Origin: Janthinobacterium sp. FW305-129 | Lineage (GTDB): Bacteria > Pseudomonadota > Gammaproteobacteria > Burkholderiales > Burkholderiaceae_D | DNA length: 64,000 nt | Reading direction: 5' to 3' | Assembly: GCF_020858115.1 (NCBI RefSeq) | Contig: NZ_JACYMM010000016.1 | Span: 1 to 64,000 of the forward strand | Shown: piece after piece, positions 45,427 to 54,813 of the stretch | How the letters are laid out: every line of letters starts with the position of its first letter | Numbering within the stretch: the stretch's first letter is position 1 | Notes under the pieces: model-generated | What the model saw: the letters and a program-made list of their open reading frames with translations, nothing else | What the model was told of the DNA's origin: nothing | Database searches by the model: none | Made by a program: the position numbers and the translations under genes

Positions 45427-46161
45427 TTATTTGGCCGGCGGCACGGGCACTGGAACAGGGACAGCAGCGGCCGGCGTGCCGGCAGCCTCCGCGGCGGCCT
45501 TGGCAGCCTTGGCCTGCGCTTCGGCCTGGCGCTCGGCCAGCCGTTGCGCCACTCTTTGCTGGCGTGCCACGGCGTCAGCCTGTTTTTTCGCATACGCCGC
45601 TTCGCGGGCCGCGCGGCGCGGCGCGTCGGCGGCATCGGCGGCAGCCTGTTTCGCCACCTTCGCCGCTTGCGCAGCTTCGCGCTCGGCAACGCTCTTGCCT
45701 TCCGGCTTGGGCGGCGCCGGCTCGGGCGTGACCACTTTCACGGGCTTGGGCGGAGCCGCGGCCCGCTGCTCGGCGTCCAGGCGCGCATCTTCCTGGGTCC
45801 GGGCCAGGTCGATATCGCGCAGGCGCACGGATTCGGCGCGCTTGAAGTAATTCGCTTCCGCTTCGACGGCGCGCAGGCGCACGAGGATCAGGCGGCGCTT
45901 TTCCTTGGCCTTGTCCAGGCAATTGTTCACGAAGAACTTGTCGTAGCACTCCAGTTCGCGCGCGGCGAACTCGTTTTCCGCGGCCTCGCGCTCGCTGGCG
46001 ACCTGCTTCAGCTTGGCGTCCGCTTCGTCCACCGACAAGGTGGCGGGCACCTGCGGTACACCGACCTCATCCAACGCGGCACCGCCCTGGTGCGCGCAGC
46101 CGGATAATGCCAGGACCAGGCCCAGCGCCGCACCCAGCTTGTATAGTGTATTTGCCATCAT
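45427..46161 (-). CDS. Hypothetical lipoprotein with Ala-rich coiled coil
   Basis: Family not recognised. The 244-residue product has a signal peptide with lipobox LALSGC (Cys22), a helical segment with two cysteines (ECYDKFFVNNCLDKAKEKRR, about 72-91) that could form a disulfide, then a long Ala/Lys/Glu/Gln-rich coiled coil (about 150-225) and a Pro/Val tail. It resembles envelope lipoproteins that span toward peptidoglycan. It starts 16 bp after the zapE stop, so it is probably in one operon with it. Confidence 0.85.
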   Translation of the reverse strand: MMANTLYKLGAALGLVLALSGCAHQGGAALDEVGVPQVPATLSVDEADAKLKQVASEREAAENEFAARELECYDKFFVNNCLDKAKEKRRLILVRLRAVEAEANYFKRAESVRLRDIDLARTQEDARLDAEQRAAAPPKPVKVVTPEPAPPKPEGKSVAEREAAQAAKVAKQAAADAADAPRRAAREAAYAKKQADAVARQQRVAQRLAERQAEAQAKAAKAAAEAAGTPAAAVPVPVPVPPAK

Positions 46162-46177
46162 CTTCCTTATCCCTGCC

Positions 46178-47275
46178 TCAAACGATCGCGTCGGCCGCGC
46201 CGCGCTGTTCTTTTTCCATGTATTCGCGCGATTGCATCTCGATGATACGCGAAACGGTGCGGTGAAACTCGTTGGCCAGCGTGCCGTTCGTGTACAGCTG
46301 CTCGGGCGCCACTTCGGCCGACATGATCAGCTTGACTTTCTGATCATAAAACACGTCGATCAGCCAGGTAAAGCGGCGCGCTTCGGACGACTGCGCCGCC
46401 GACATGGCCGGTATCCCGGACAATATCACCGTATGGAAGCGGCTGGCGATTTCCAGGTAATCATTTTGCGAGCGGGGCCCGCCGCACAGGGTGGCGAAAT
46501 CGAACCAGATGATGCCGCCGGCGCGGCGCAGGCAATGGATTTCGCGGCTCTCGATGCGGATGCGCGCATCTTCGTCGGCCGTCTCGGCGATGCGCGTGTA
46601 GGCGTCGCGCAGGGAGCGGTCCGTGTCCGCACCGAGCGGGGTATAGTAACTTTCCACCTGTTCCAGGGCGCGGCCGCGGTAATCGACGCCGGCGTCGACG
46701 TTCATCACGTCGAGCTTGTCCTTCAGCAGCGCGATGGTCGGCAGCATGCGGTCGCGGTGCAGGCCGTCCGGATACAGCAGGTCGGGGTCGTAATTCGAGG
46801 TCATGATGAAGGACACGCCATTGGCGAACAGGGCCGACAGCAGGTTGTACAGGATCATCGCGTCGGCGATGTCGGAGACGTGGAATTCATCGAAACAGAT
46901 GAGGCGGTATTTCTTGGCGATGCGCTTGGCCACCTCGTCGAGCGGGTCGGCCACGCCTTTCAATTCGTCGAGCTGCTGGTGCACGCCGCGCATGAATTCG
47001 TGGAAGTGCAATCGCGTCTTGCGCACCAGGGGCACGACCGAATAAAAGCTGTCCATCAGGAACGATTTGCCGCGCCCTACCCCGCCCCACATGTACACGC
47101 CTTTCGGCACGGCGGGACGGTTGATCAGGCGCTTGAAGGTGCTCGAACGCTGGCCCTTGTAAGCCACCCACTCGTCATAGCACAGCTGCAGGCGGTCGAC
47201 CGCGCGCCGCTGGGCGGCATCGGCCTTGAAATCACGCTTCTGCAGCGCGTGCTGGTAAAACTCTTCTACGTTCAT
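46178..47275 (-). CDS. zapE: Cell division ATPase ZapE (AFG1-like)
   Basis: AFG1/LACE1-family P-loop ATPase that modulates the Z-ring under low-oxygen or stress conditions. The 365-residue protein has GVYMWGGVGRGKSFLMD (Walker A), LICFDEFHVSDIADAM (Walker B) and a C-terminal region with RFTWLIDVFYDQKVKL. ATG 47275 begins MNVEEFYQHAL; the seven extra upstream residues lack support. Downstream of lpdA, with a stem-loop between. Confidence 0.95.
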   Translation of the reverse strand: MNVEEFYQHALQKRDFKADAAQRRAVDRLQLCYDEWVAYKGQRSSTFKRLINRPAVPKGVYMWGGVGRGKSFLMDSFYSVVPLVRKTRLHFHEFMRGVHQQLDELKGVADPLDEVAKRIAKKYRLICFDEFHVSDIADAMILYNLLSALFANGVSFIMTSNYDPDLLYPDGLHRDRMLPTIALLKDKLDVMNVDAGVDYRGRALEQVESYYTPLGADTDRSLRDAYTRIAETADEDARIRIESREIHCLRRAGGIIWFDFATLCGGPRSQNDYLEIASRFHTVILSGIPAMSAAQSSEARRFTWLIDVFYDQKVKLIMSAEVAPEQLYTNGTLANEFHRTVSRIIEMQSREYMEKEQRGAADAIV

Positions 47276-47296
47276 GGGATTCGCTTTAACGCACAA

Positions 47297-47327
47297 GGGC
47301 GCCGGCGGAAAAAATCCGCGAGCGCCC
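47297..47327 (-). terminator. Stem-loop after lpdA
   Basis: GGGCGC and GCGCCC enclose a further CGGA/TCCG pairing around an A/T-rich loop, 19 bp past the lpdA stop. The T-run lies in the loop, so it is a weak or partial terminator. Confidence 0.45.
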
Positions 47328-47345
47328 CTGCTGGACTAACTACAA

Positions 47346-48776
47346 TTAAAAGTTCAACGTACGCTTGTCAACCGCCAGTGCCGCTTCCTTGGTCGCTTCC
47401 GACAGGGATGGGTGAGCGTGGCAGATGCGCGCGATGTCTTCGGCCGAAGCCTTGAATTCCATCGCCACGACGGCTTCGGAAATCAGTTCGGAGGCCATCG
47501 GGCCGACGATGTGCACGCCGAGGATTTCATCGGTGGTCGCATCGGCCAGGAATTTCACCATGCCCGAGGTGTCGCCCAGCGCGCGCGCACGGCCGTTGGC
47601 CATGAACGGGAAGGTACCGGCCTTGTAGGCGATGCCTTCGGCCTTCAGGGTTTGCTCGGTCTTGCCGACCCACGCGATTTCCGGCGAGGTGTAGATCACC
47701 CAAGGAATCGTGTTGAAGTTGGTGTGGCCATGCTGGCCGGCGATACGCTCGGCCACGGCAACGCCTTCTTCTTCGGCCTTGTGCGCCAGCATCGGGCCAC
47801 GCACGACGTCGCCCACCGCCCACACGTTCGGCAGGTTGGTCTTGCAGTCGCCGTCGACGGCGATGAAGCCGCGCTCGTCCAGCTGCAGGCCGACCTTGTC
47901 GGCGCCCAGGCCGTTCGTGTTCGGCGTGCGGCCGATCGAGATGATGAGCTTGTCGAACACGGCTTTTTGCGCTTCGCCCTTGGCGTCCACGAATTCCACG
48001 GTGACGTCTTTCTTGCCTGGCGTGATCGCACCGATCTTGCAACCGAGGTTGATCTTCAAGCCTTGCTTGGTGAACAGCTTCGACGCTTCCTTGGCGATCT
48101 GCTCGTCGACGGCGCCCAGGAAGACCGGCAGGCCTTCCAGCACGGTGACGTCGGAACCCAGGCGGCGCCAGACGCTGCCCATTTCCAGGCCGATCACGCC
48201 GGCGCCGATGACGCCCAGCTTGGCGGGTACGGCGTCGATGGCCAGTGCGCCCGTGTTCGACAGGATCAGTTTCTCGTCGAAAGGTGCGCCCGGCAGTTCG
48301 CGCGCGTTCGAACCCGTGGCGATGACCACGTGCTTGGCGCTCAGGGTTTCGTTGGCTTCGCCCGTCACGCTGATGTCATACGTGCCAGCGGCGGCGGCAG
48401 CGAAAGCGGCGCGGCCGTGGAAGAAGGCGATCTTGTTCTTCTTGAACAGGTACAGGATGCCGTCGTTGTTTTGCTTGACGACGGTGTCCTTGCGCTTGAG
48501 CATCTGGCCCAGGTTCAGCTTCAGGCCGGCGACGTCGATGCCGTGCTCGGCGAAGCTGTGGCCCGCGTGTTCGAAATGCTCGGACGATTGCAGCAGTGCT
48601 TTCGACGGGATGCAGCCGACGTTGGTGCAGGTACCGCCAGGCGCGGCGCCGCCCTTGGCGTTCGACCACTCGTCGACGCAAGCGACGGAAAAGCCCAGCT
48701 GCGCTGCGCGGATGGCGGCGATGTAGCCGCCAGGGCCCGCACCGATGACAACTACGTCAAATTGTTTAGTACTCAT
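47346..48776 (-). CDS. lpdA: Dihydrolipoyl dehydrogenase (E3)
   Basis: FAD enzyme reoxidising the lipoyl arm of 2-oxoacid dehydrogenases with NAD+. The 476-residue protein has GAGPGGYIAAIRAAQLG (FAD), the redox pair in GGTCTNVGCIPSKAL, GAGVIGLEMGSVW (NAD), and the C-terminal HAHPSLSEATKEA active-site His. It is the E3 of the odhA-odhB-lpdA set, though a PspC-domain gene intervenes and overlaps its start by 11 bp. Confidence 0.98.
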   Translation of the reverse strand: MSTKQFDVVVIGAGPGGYIAAIRAAQLGFSVACVDEWSNAKGGAAPGGTCTNVGCIPSKALLQSSEHFEHAGHSFAEHGIDVAGLKLNLGQMLKRKDTVVKQNNDGILYLFKKNKIAFFHGRAAFAAAAAGTYDISVTGEANETLSAKHVVIATGSNARELPGAPFDEKLILSNTGALAIDAVPAKLGVIGAGVIGLEMGSVWRRLGSDVTVLEGLPVFLGAVDEQIAKEASKLFTKQGLKINLGCKIGAITPGKKDVTVEFVDAKGEAQKAVFDKLIISIGRTPNTNGLGADKVGLQLDERGFIAVDGDCKTNLPNVWAVGDVVRGPMLAHKAEEEGVAVAERIAGQHGHTNFNTIPWVIYTSPEIAWVGKTEQTLKAEGIAYKAGTFPFMANGRARALGDTSGMVKFLADATTDEILGVHIVGPMASELISEAVVAMEFKASAEDIARICHAHPSLSEATKEAALAVDKRTLNF

Positions 48777-49149
48777 GTTTTGTTATTCCAATCTCTTCGT
48801 CTGGTACGAAAATCCACAATAGAAGGTAAATCACCACGCCAAAGCCGAAGGTCAATGTAAACAGGACGAAGACGAGGCGCCAGATCCACGCTTCCATGCC
48901 GGAAGCGCGGCCCAGGCCGCCGCACACACCGCCGAACCAGCGGTCGTTGCGCGAACGGCGCAGGCGGTTGAATTCCTGCACCAGGTCGTTCGCCGGGCCG
49001 GAGCCGGCAGCGGCGCCGGACGCGTTGTCCGGCTTGTCCAGGTTGATATTGCTCAAGAGCTTGGCTTTCGCTTGCGCGAATTCCGCGTCGCTCAGGGCGC
49101 CCGCCAGGTGCAACTCGTGCAGACGCTTGATTTCTTCAGAGACGTTCAT
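48766..49149 (-). CDS. SHOCT-like plus PspC-domain small membrane protein
   Basis: A 127-residue protein: an N-terminal short helical oligomerization-like motif (EIKRLHELHLAGALSDAEFAQ, with its LxxLGALTDEEF-like pattern), a linker, then a PspC domain (DRWFGGVCGGLGRASGMEAWIWR) with one membrane helix (about 92-116, VFVLFTLTFGFGVVIYLLLW). PspC-type proteins sense envelope stress or anchor partners. It lies between odhB and lpdA, and its last 11 bp overlap the lpdA start, so lpdA translation is coupled to it. Confidence 0.88.
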   Translation of the reverse strand: MNVSEEIKRLHELHLAGALSDAEFAQAKAKLLSNINLDKPDNASGAAAGSGPANDLVQEFNRLRRSRNDRWFGGVCGGLGRASGMEAWIWRLVFVLFTLTFGFGVVIYLLLWIFVPDEEIGITKHEY

Positions 49150-49212
49150 GGGAATCCTCTTTCATTGAGATCAGCCAGCTGCGTCTTCTGGCAAGGGGTA
49201 TCAGCTACATTG

Positions 49213-49232
49213 CCCCGGCGGCTAAGCCGGGG
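49213..49232 (-). other. Intercistronic stem-loop between odhB and the PspC gene
   Basis: CCCCGGC and GCCGGGG form a perfect 7-bp stem with a 6-nt loop 12 bp past the odhB stop, without a T-run. It could set mRNA decay or partial attenuation ahead of the PspC-lpdA pair. Confidence 0.45.
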
Positions 49233-49243
49233 GACTACAGTGC

Positions 49244-50500
49244 TTACAGGTCCAGCAGCAGGCGTGCAGGATCTTCCAGCGCTTCTTTCATCGCCACCAG
49301 GCCCAGGACGGCTTCGCGGCCGTCGATGATGCGGTGGTCGTAGGACATGGCCAGGTAGTTCATCGGACGCACCACGATCTGGCCGTTTTCCACGACAGCG
49401 CGGTCCTTGGTCGCATGCACGCCCAGGATCGCCGATTGCGGCGGGTTGATGATCGGGGTCGACAGCATGGAGCCGAAGGTGCCGCCGTTCGAGATCGAGA
49501 ACGTGCCGCCCGTCAGGTCGTCCAGGGTCAGCTTGCCTTCCTTGGCTTTCGCGCCGAATTCACCGATTTTTTTCTCGATGTCGGCGATCGACAGCTGGTC
49601 CGCGTTGCGGATGATAGGCACGACCAGGCCGCGTGGCGAACCGACAGCGATGCCGATGTCGAAGTAGCCGTGGTAGACGATGTCGTTGCCGTCAACGGAA
49701 GCGTTGATGATCGGGTACTTTTTCAGGGCAGCGACGGCGGCCTTGACGAAGAAGGACATGAAGCCCAGCTTGACGCCGTGCTCTTTCTCGAACTTGTCCT
49801 TGTACTTGTTGCGCAGGTCGATGACCGGCTGCATGTTCACTTCATTGAACGTGGTCAGGATGGCGTTCGTCGATTGCGATTGCAGCAGGCGCTCGGCGAT
49901 ACGTGCGCGCAGGCGGCTCATCGGCACGCGCTCTTCAGGGCGGTCGCCCAGGCTGGCGGCCGACGGCGTGGCAACTTGCTGCAGCGCTGGCTTGGCAGCG
50001 GCTGGCGCCAGTGGCGCGACAGCTGGCTTGGCGGAAGCGGCCAGGGCGTCGCCCTTGGTCACGCGGCCGTCTTTGCCCGAACCGGCGACGTCGCCAGCGG
50101 ACAGGCCTTTTTCGGACAGGATCTTGGCGGCGGCAGGCATGGCGACATCGCCTTTGGTCGCAGCGGCTGGCGCGGACGCGGTAGCGGCGTCTTGTGCGGC
50201 GGCAGCCAGGGCTGGTGCAGGCACGGCGGACACTTCCATCGGGCTGACCTTGGCCGAGCCGTCGGTGTCGATGATGGCGATGACTTCGCCGGCGACGACG
50301 GTGGCGCCGTCAGCCTTGATGATTTGAACGATCACGCCGGCGGCGGGCGCCGGCAGTTCCAGCACTACTTTGTCGGTTTCGATATCGATCATGTTTTCGT
50401 CGCGCGCAACTGCTTCGCCGACTTTCTTGTGCCATGCCAGCAGGGTCGCTTCCGCAACCGATTCCGACAACTGGGGAACTTTGACTTCGATTTGTGCCAT
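49244..50500 (-). CDS. odhB: Dihydrolipoyllysine succinyltransferase (2-oxoglutarate dehydrogenase E2)
   Basis: Core subunit of the 2-oxoglutarate dehydrogenase complex. Order: lipoyl domain (about 1-77, with the lipoylated Lys in DIETDKVVLE), Ala/Pro linker, peripheral subunit-binding domain (MPAAAKILSEKGLSAGDVAGSGKDGRVTKGD, about 120-150), second linker, and the catalytic domain ending with SYDHRIIDGREAV carrying the catalytic His. The length of 418 is typical. Follows odhA by 109 bp. Confidence 0.98.
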   Translation of the reverse strand: MAQIEVKVPQLSESVAEATLLAWHKKVGEAVARDENMIDIETDKVVLELPAPAAGVIVQIIKADGATVVAGEVIAIIDTDGSAKVSPMEVSAVPAPALAAAAQDAATASAPAAATKGDVAMPAAAKILSEKGLSAGDVAGSGKDGRVTKGDALAASAKPAVAPLAPAAAKPALQQVATPSAASLGDRPEERVPMSRLRARIAERLLQSQSTNAILTTFNEVNMQPVIDLRNKYKDKFEKEHGVKLGFMSFFVKAAVAALKKYPIINASVDGNDIVYHGYFDIGIAVGSPRGLVVPIIRNADQLSIADIEKKIGEFGAKAKEGKLTLDDLTGGTFSISNGGTFGSMLSTPIINPPQSAILGVHATKDRAVVENGQIVVRPMNYLAMSYDHRIIDGREAVLGLVAMKEALEDPARLLLDL

Positions 50501-50609
50501 GTAAAACTCCGTTTATTTTGTTATTGCGGCGCCGACCCTGCGTAGCAAGGACGGCGCTCCGTCATCATCTTGATCAGGCGCAATGCGCATCGCACGGCGC
50601 CCGTTATCC

Positions 50610-53462
50610 TTACTTGGTCAGGATAAAACCCTTCAGCTTCGAGAATGCCGTTTCCAGCAGGTCTTTTTGCTGGGCGTAGTGCTTGTCATAGTAACCGACA
50701 GCAGGCGACGCCGAAGCAGGACGGCCGGCGTAGGCCAGACGCTGACCCGATTCCAGGCCTTCGAAGATGTTGTGCTGGATCTGGAACCAGGCACCCTGGT
50801 TTTGCGGCTCGTCCTGTGCCCAGACGACTTCGACCAGGTTCGGGAACTTCTTCAGTTCAGCAGCGAACGACTTGTGCGGGAACGGATACAGCTGTTCCAG
50901 GCGCACGATGGCCGTGTCGGTCTGGCCGCGGGTCTTGCGTGCGTTGACCAGGTCGTAGTAGACCTTGCCCGAGCAGGCGACCACGCGCTTGACTTTCTTG
51001 GCATCGATTTTGTCGTCGACTTCGCCGATGACGGTCTGGAAACCGCCCTTGGCCAGGTCGGTCAGCGGCGAACCGGCATCCTTGTTGCGCAGCAGCGACT
51101 TCGGCGTCAGGATGACCAGCGGCTTGCGGAACTGGCGCACCATCTGGCGGCGCAGCAAATGGAAGATCTGCGAAGCCGTCGTCGGCTGCACCACTTGCAT
51201 GTTGTTGTCTGCGCACAGCTGCAGGAAACGCTCGGGACGCGCGGACGAGTGCTCAGGACCCTGGCCTTCGTAACCGTGCGGCAGCATCATGACCAGGCCC
51301 GAAGCGCGGCCCCACTTCACTTCGCCGGAGCTGATGAATTGGTCGATCACCACTTGCGCGCCGTTGGCGAAGTCGCCGAACTGGGCTTCCCAGATCGTCA
51401 GGGTGTTCGGTTCAGCGGTCGAGTAGCCGTATTCGAAGGCCAGTACGGCTTCTTCGGACAGCACCGAGTCGATGACGGTGAACGGCGCCTGGTTTTCCGA
51501 CACGTTTTGCAGCGGAATGTAGGTACCGGCATCCCAGCGCTCGCGGTTCTGGTCATGCAGCACGGCGTGGCGGTGCACGAAGGTGCCGCGGCCAGCATCC
51601 TGGCCCGTCAGGCGGATGGCGTAGCCGGACGACACCAGCGAAGCGTAGGCCAGATGTTCGCCCATGCCCCAGTCCAGGTTCATTTCGCCGCGGCCCATGG
51701 TGGCGCGGTCGCCCAGGACTTTCTCGACCAGCGAGTGGACCTTGAACTGTTCCGGCACGGTGGTGATGCGCGCGGCCAGGCGTTTCAGTTCCGTCATCGG
51801 CACGGCCGTGTCGGCCGAGTCGGTCCATTTCTTGTTCAGGAACGGCAGCCAGTCGACGGCGTACTTGTTCTTGAAGTTCGAGATGACCGGATCGACGGTG
51901 TGCTTGCCGGCGTCCATGGCGTCGCGGAAGGCGGCCACCATCTTGTCGCCGCCATCGGCAGGGATCACGCCTTGCGCAACCAGCTTGTCCGCGTACAGCT
52001 TGCGGGTGCCTGGATGCTGGCCGATGCGCTTGTACATCAGCGGCTGCGTCAGCGCTGGCGTATCCTGCTCGTTGTGGCCCAGCTTGCGGTAGCAGATGAT
52101 GTCGAGGACGATGTCCTTCTTGAATTCCATGCGGTAGTCGAGCGCGATCTGCGTCGCCAGCACCACGGCTTCCGGATCATCGGCGTTGATGTGCAGGACC
52201 GGCGCTTCGATCATCTTGACGACGTCCGAGCAGTACAGGGTCGAGCGCGAGTCGCGCGGGTCCGAGGTGGTGAAACCGATCTGGTTGTTGATCACGATAT
52301 GCACCGTGCCGCCCGTGCCGTAGCCGCGGGTCTGCGCCAGATTCAGGGTTTCCATGACCACGCCCTGGCCGGCAAAAGCGGCATCGCCGTGCACCAGGAT
52401 AGGCAGCACTTGCGCGCCATGCACGTCGCCGCGGCGATCCATGCGGGCCTTGACGGAACCTTCGACCACAGGGTTGACGATTTCCAGGTGCGACGGGTTG
52501 AACGCCAGCGACAGGTGGACCGGGCCGCCCGCGGTGGAGATGTCCGACGAGAAGCCTTGATGGTACTTCACGTCGCCGGCAGGCAGGTCGTCGCCATGCT
52601 TGCCTTCGAATTCTTCGAACAGTTCCTGCGGCGCCTTGCCCAGGGTGTTCACCAGTACGTTCAGACGGCCGCGGTGGGCCATGCCGATGACGATTTCCTG
52701 CACGCCTTTTTCGCCGGCGCGCTGGATGGTTTCATCCATCGAGGCGATGAACGTTTCTCCGCCTTCCAGGGAGAAGCGCTTCTGGCCCACGTAGCGGGTA
52801 TGCAGATAGCGTTCCAGGCCTTCAGCCGCGGTCAGGCGGTCGAGGATGTGGATTTTTTTCTCTGGGGTGAAATTCGGGGTGGAGCGGATCGATTCCAGTT
52901 TCTCTTGCAGCCAGCGCTTTTCGGCCGGGTCGGAGATGTACATGAATTCGGCGCCGATCGAACGCGTGTAGGTATCGCGCAGATAGTTCAGCAGATCGCG
53001 CAGGGTGGCGGTCTCGGGGCCAAAATAGGTATTGCTGATGTTGAACACGGTGTCCATGTCCGCGTCGGTGAAACCGTAGAAGCTCGGCTCCAGTTCCGGG
53101 ATCATCGGACGTTCCTGGCGTTGCAGCGGGTCCAGATTGGCCCAATGCGAACCGAGGTAGCGGTAAGCGGCGATCAGTTGCGTGGCGGCGACGCGCTTGC
53201 GGCCCATTTCAGCATCGAAGGAAGCGGTCACTGTGCGGATCGGACCTGCTTTTGCGCGCTCGGCGAACGAGGCGACGACGGAGGCATGCGCCACGTCAGG
53301 CTTGTTGGTGCCGTCGACGGCAGGCACGTGCTGCATGGCGTCGAAGTAGGAACGCCAGTTATCGGGTACCGAGCCTGGATTGTTCAGATACGCCTCGTAC
53401 AGGTCTTCCACGTACGGAGCATTCCCACCGAACAGGTAGGAGTTGGTCGTTAATTGCTGCAT
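50610..53462 (-). CDS. odhA: 2-oxoglutarate dehydrogenase E1 component
   Basis: Thiamine-diphosphate dehydrogenase that decarboxylates 2-oxoglutarate and succinylates E2. The 950-residue protein begins with the E2-binding N-terminus (YLFGGNAPYVEDLYEAYLNN), has GMAHRGRLNVLVNTLGK and HGDAAFAGQGVVMETLNL in the ThDP region, and LMLPHGYEGQGPEHSSAR in the transketolase-like half. It heads the odhA-odhB-PspC-lpdA series. The 257 bp upstream hold its promoter region and a GGCTTGCAAGCC palindrome (53694-53705). Confidence 0.98.
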   Translation of the reverse strand: MQQLTTNSYLFGGNAPYVEDLYEAYLNNPGSVPDNWRSYFDAMQHVPAVDGTNKPDVAHASVVASFAERAKAGPIRTVTASFDAEMGRKRVAATQLIAAYRYLGSHWANLDPLQRQERPMIPELEPSFYGFTDADMDTVFNISNTYFGPETATLRDLLNYLRDTYTRSIGAEFMYISDPAEKRWLQEKLESIRSTPNFTPEKKIHILDRLTAAEGLERYLHTRYVGQKRFSLEGGETFIASMDETIQRAGEKGVQEIVIGMAHRGRLNVLVNTLGKAPQELFEEFEGKHGDDLPAGDVKYHQGFSSDISTAGGPVHLSLAFNPSHLEIVNPVVEGSVKARMDRRGDVHGAQVLPILVHGDAAFAGQGVVMETLNLAQTRGYGTGGTVHIVINNQIGFTTSDPRDSRSTLYCSDVVKMIEAPVLHINADDPEAVVLATQIALDYRMEFKKDIVLDIICYRKLGHNEQDTPALTQPLMYKRIGQHPGTRKLYADKLVAQGVIPADGGDKMVAAFRDAMDAGKHTVDPVISNFKNKYAVDWLPFLNKKWTDSADTAVPMTELKRLAARITTVPEQFKVHSLVEKVLGDRATMGRGEMNLDWGMGEHLAYASLVSSGYAIRLTGQDAGRGTFVHRHAVLHDQNRERWDAGTYIPLQNVSENQAPFTVIDSVLSEEAVLAFEYGYSTAEPNTLTIWEAQFGDFANGAQVVIDQFISSGEVKWGRASGLVMMLPHGYEGQGPEHSSARPERFLQLCADNNMQVVQPTTASQIFHLLRRQMVRQFRKPLVILTPKSLLRNKDAGSPLTDLAKGGFQTVIGEVDDKIDAKKVKRVVACSGKVYYDLVNARKTRGQTDTAIVRLEQLYPFPHKSFAAELKKFPNLVEVVWAQDEPQNQGAWFQIQHNIFEGLESGQRLAYAGRPASASPAVGYYDKHYAQQKDLLETAFSKLKGFILTK

Positions 53463-53719
53463 ATATTGCTCACCTTTCTTCGCGCTTCGCGAGGAATTAG
53501 CGGGTTAATCTAACCTTCCGCGACACGGCCTGACCGGTTAGCGGATTGCACATCAAGTTGTGGGGAAGGGCTTTTTTATTGCACCAGCATTCTGCATACC
53601 GTCATTTAGAATAGCACGCGGTATTGTAACGCAACAACTGCAAGTTGAATTTTATTTGGCAAGCAAATGTAAGCTGTGTTGTTGATTTTCCCGGGCTTGC
53701 AAGCCTGTCACTGTTATGC

Positions 53720-54697
53720 TTACAACACATCGGCGGCCCTGCCAGCGTGCCGCCTGCGACCAACTGGTCTGCCTGGCAACGGCGGCGCGATGGCTGCCAG
53801 CCAATCGGCATCGCCGGCAAACCACTCCACCAGGAAGTCGAGCATGGTGCGCAGCAGCGGCGACATATGCTGGCGCGAGGTATAGACACCGTAGATGCCC
53901 ATGTCCTGCGGCTGGTAGGCGGGCAGCAGTTCCACCAGCTGGCCGCTGGCGATCAGCGGCGCGGCCGAATAGCGCGGCTGCATGGCGATGCCCGCCCCCG
54001 CCACCGTGGCCACCAGCAGCACCAGAGACTCATTCGCCGACAGGCGGCCGCTGACGGGCACAGTGAGCGCTTCCCCATGAAGAGTGAACTGCCACAGACT
54101 CTTGCCGAAATACGTGTACGTCAGGCAGTTGTGCAGGGCCAGGTCTTCCGCCCGGCGCGGCGTGCCGTGCGCGGCCAGATACGATGGTGCGGCGCACACC
54201 ACCGAGGCGCAACTGGCCAGCTGGCGCGCGATCAGGTTCGGTTCGAGCGCGTTCGTGATGCGGATCGCCAGGTCGATGCGCTGCTCTACCAGATTGACGG
54301 CGCGGTTCTCCATCTGCAGGTCGACGGCGGCGCGCGGGTAGCGCCGCAGGTAAGCGGTCACTGCGCCAGCGAGCGCCGTCTGCGCCAGGGATTGCGAACA
54401 GGTGATGCGCAGCAAGCCGTGCGGCGTATCAAGACCCTCGGGCGACGTGACGGCCATGGCGCCGGCCACTTCCAGCATCTGCCGGCAGCGCGCCAGCGTC
54501 GCGTCGCCCGCATCCGTCAGACTCAAACGCCGCGTGGTGCGGTGCAACAGGCGCGCCCCCGCCCACTGCTCCATCTCGGCCAGGTAGCGCGTCACCATGG
54601 CGCGCGACATGTCGAGCGCCTCGCTGGCGGCCACCATGCTGCCCCGCTCGGCGATGGCGACGAATACTTGTGCGGCGGTGATACGGTCCATCTGCAA
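53720..54697 (-). CDS. LysR-family transcriptional regulator
   Basis: A 325-residue LTTR: HTH at about 3-62 (AQVFVAIAERGSMVAASEAL, SRAMVTRYLAEMEQWAG) and a substrate-binding domain of the CrgA/PcaQ-like type from about 90 (GLLRITCSQSLAQTALAG). It is divergent from the degenerate metallo-beta-lactamase-fold gene, with a repeat-bearing 112-bp spacer between. The last 20 residues are Arg/Gly-rich and look like a poorly conserved tail. Target genes are unknown. Confidence 0.92.
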   Translation of the reverse strand: MQMDRITAAQVFVAIAERGSMVAASEALDMSRAMVTRYLAEMEQWAGARLLHRTTRRLSLTDAGDATLARCRQMLEVAGAMAVTSPEGLDTPHGLLRITCSQSLAQTALAGAVTAYLRRYPRAAVDLQMENRAVNLVEQRIDLAIRITNALEPNLIARQLASCASVVCAAPSYLAAHGTPRRAEDLALHNCLTYTYFGKSLWQFTLHGEALTVPVSGRLSANESLVLLVATVAGAGIAMQPRYSAAPLIASGQLVELLPAYQPQDMGIYGVYTSRQHMSPLLRTMLDFLVEWFAGDADWLAAIAPPLPGRPVGRRRHAGRAADVL

Positions 54698-54749
54698 CCC
54701 TCCCTTGATTCATCCGATCCATGCAACTAAGTATTGCAATCTACCCTAT

Positions 54750-54813
54750 TTGTCGCGCCTGGTCGAAAGGATAATATGCGACAAGAGTATCTGATATCGA
54801 AAGAATAATATGC
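54750..54813. promoter_or_regulatory. Repeat-rich divergent control region
   Basis: A 17-bp direct repeat (TCGAAAGGATAATATGC at 54763-54779 and TCGAAAGAATAATATGC at 54797-54813, one mismatch, 34-bp period) combines with an inverted repeat TTGTCGC (54750-54756)/GCGACAA (54778-54784). TTGTCG, 16 bp, TAATAT (54772-54777) forms a promoter toward the plus-strand gene. The second repeat copy covers that gene's ATG at 54810, so a bound regulator could block initiation. Confidence 0.55.

Noticed and set aside
50583..53453. A plus-strand open frame of over 900 codons antisense to odhA
   Set aside because: GC-rich codon structure of odhA leaves the opposite strand open; its translation is low-complexity His/Arg/Val/Gln-rich with no domain, while odhA is unmistakable.
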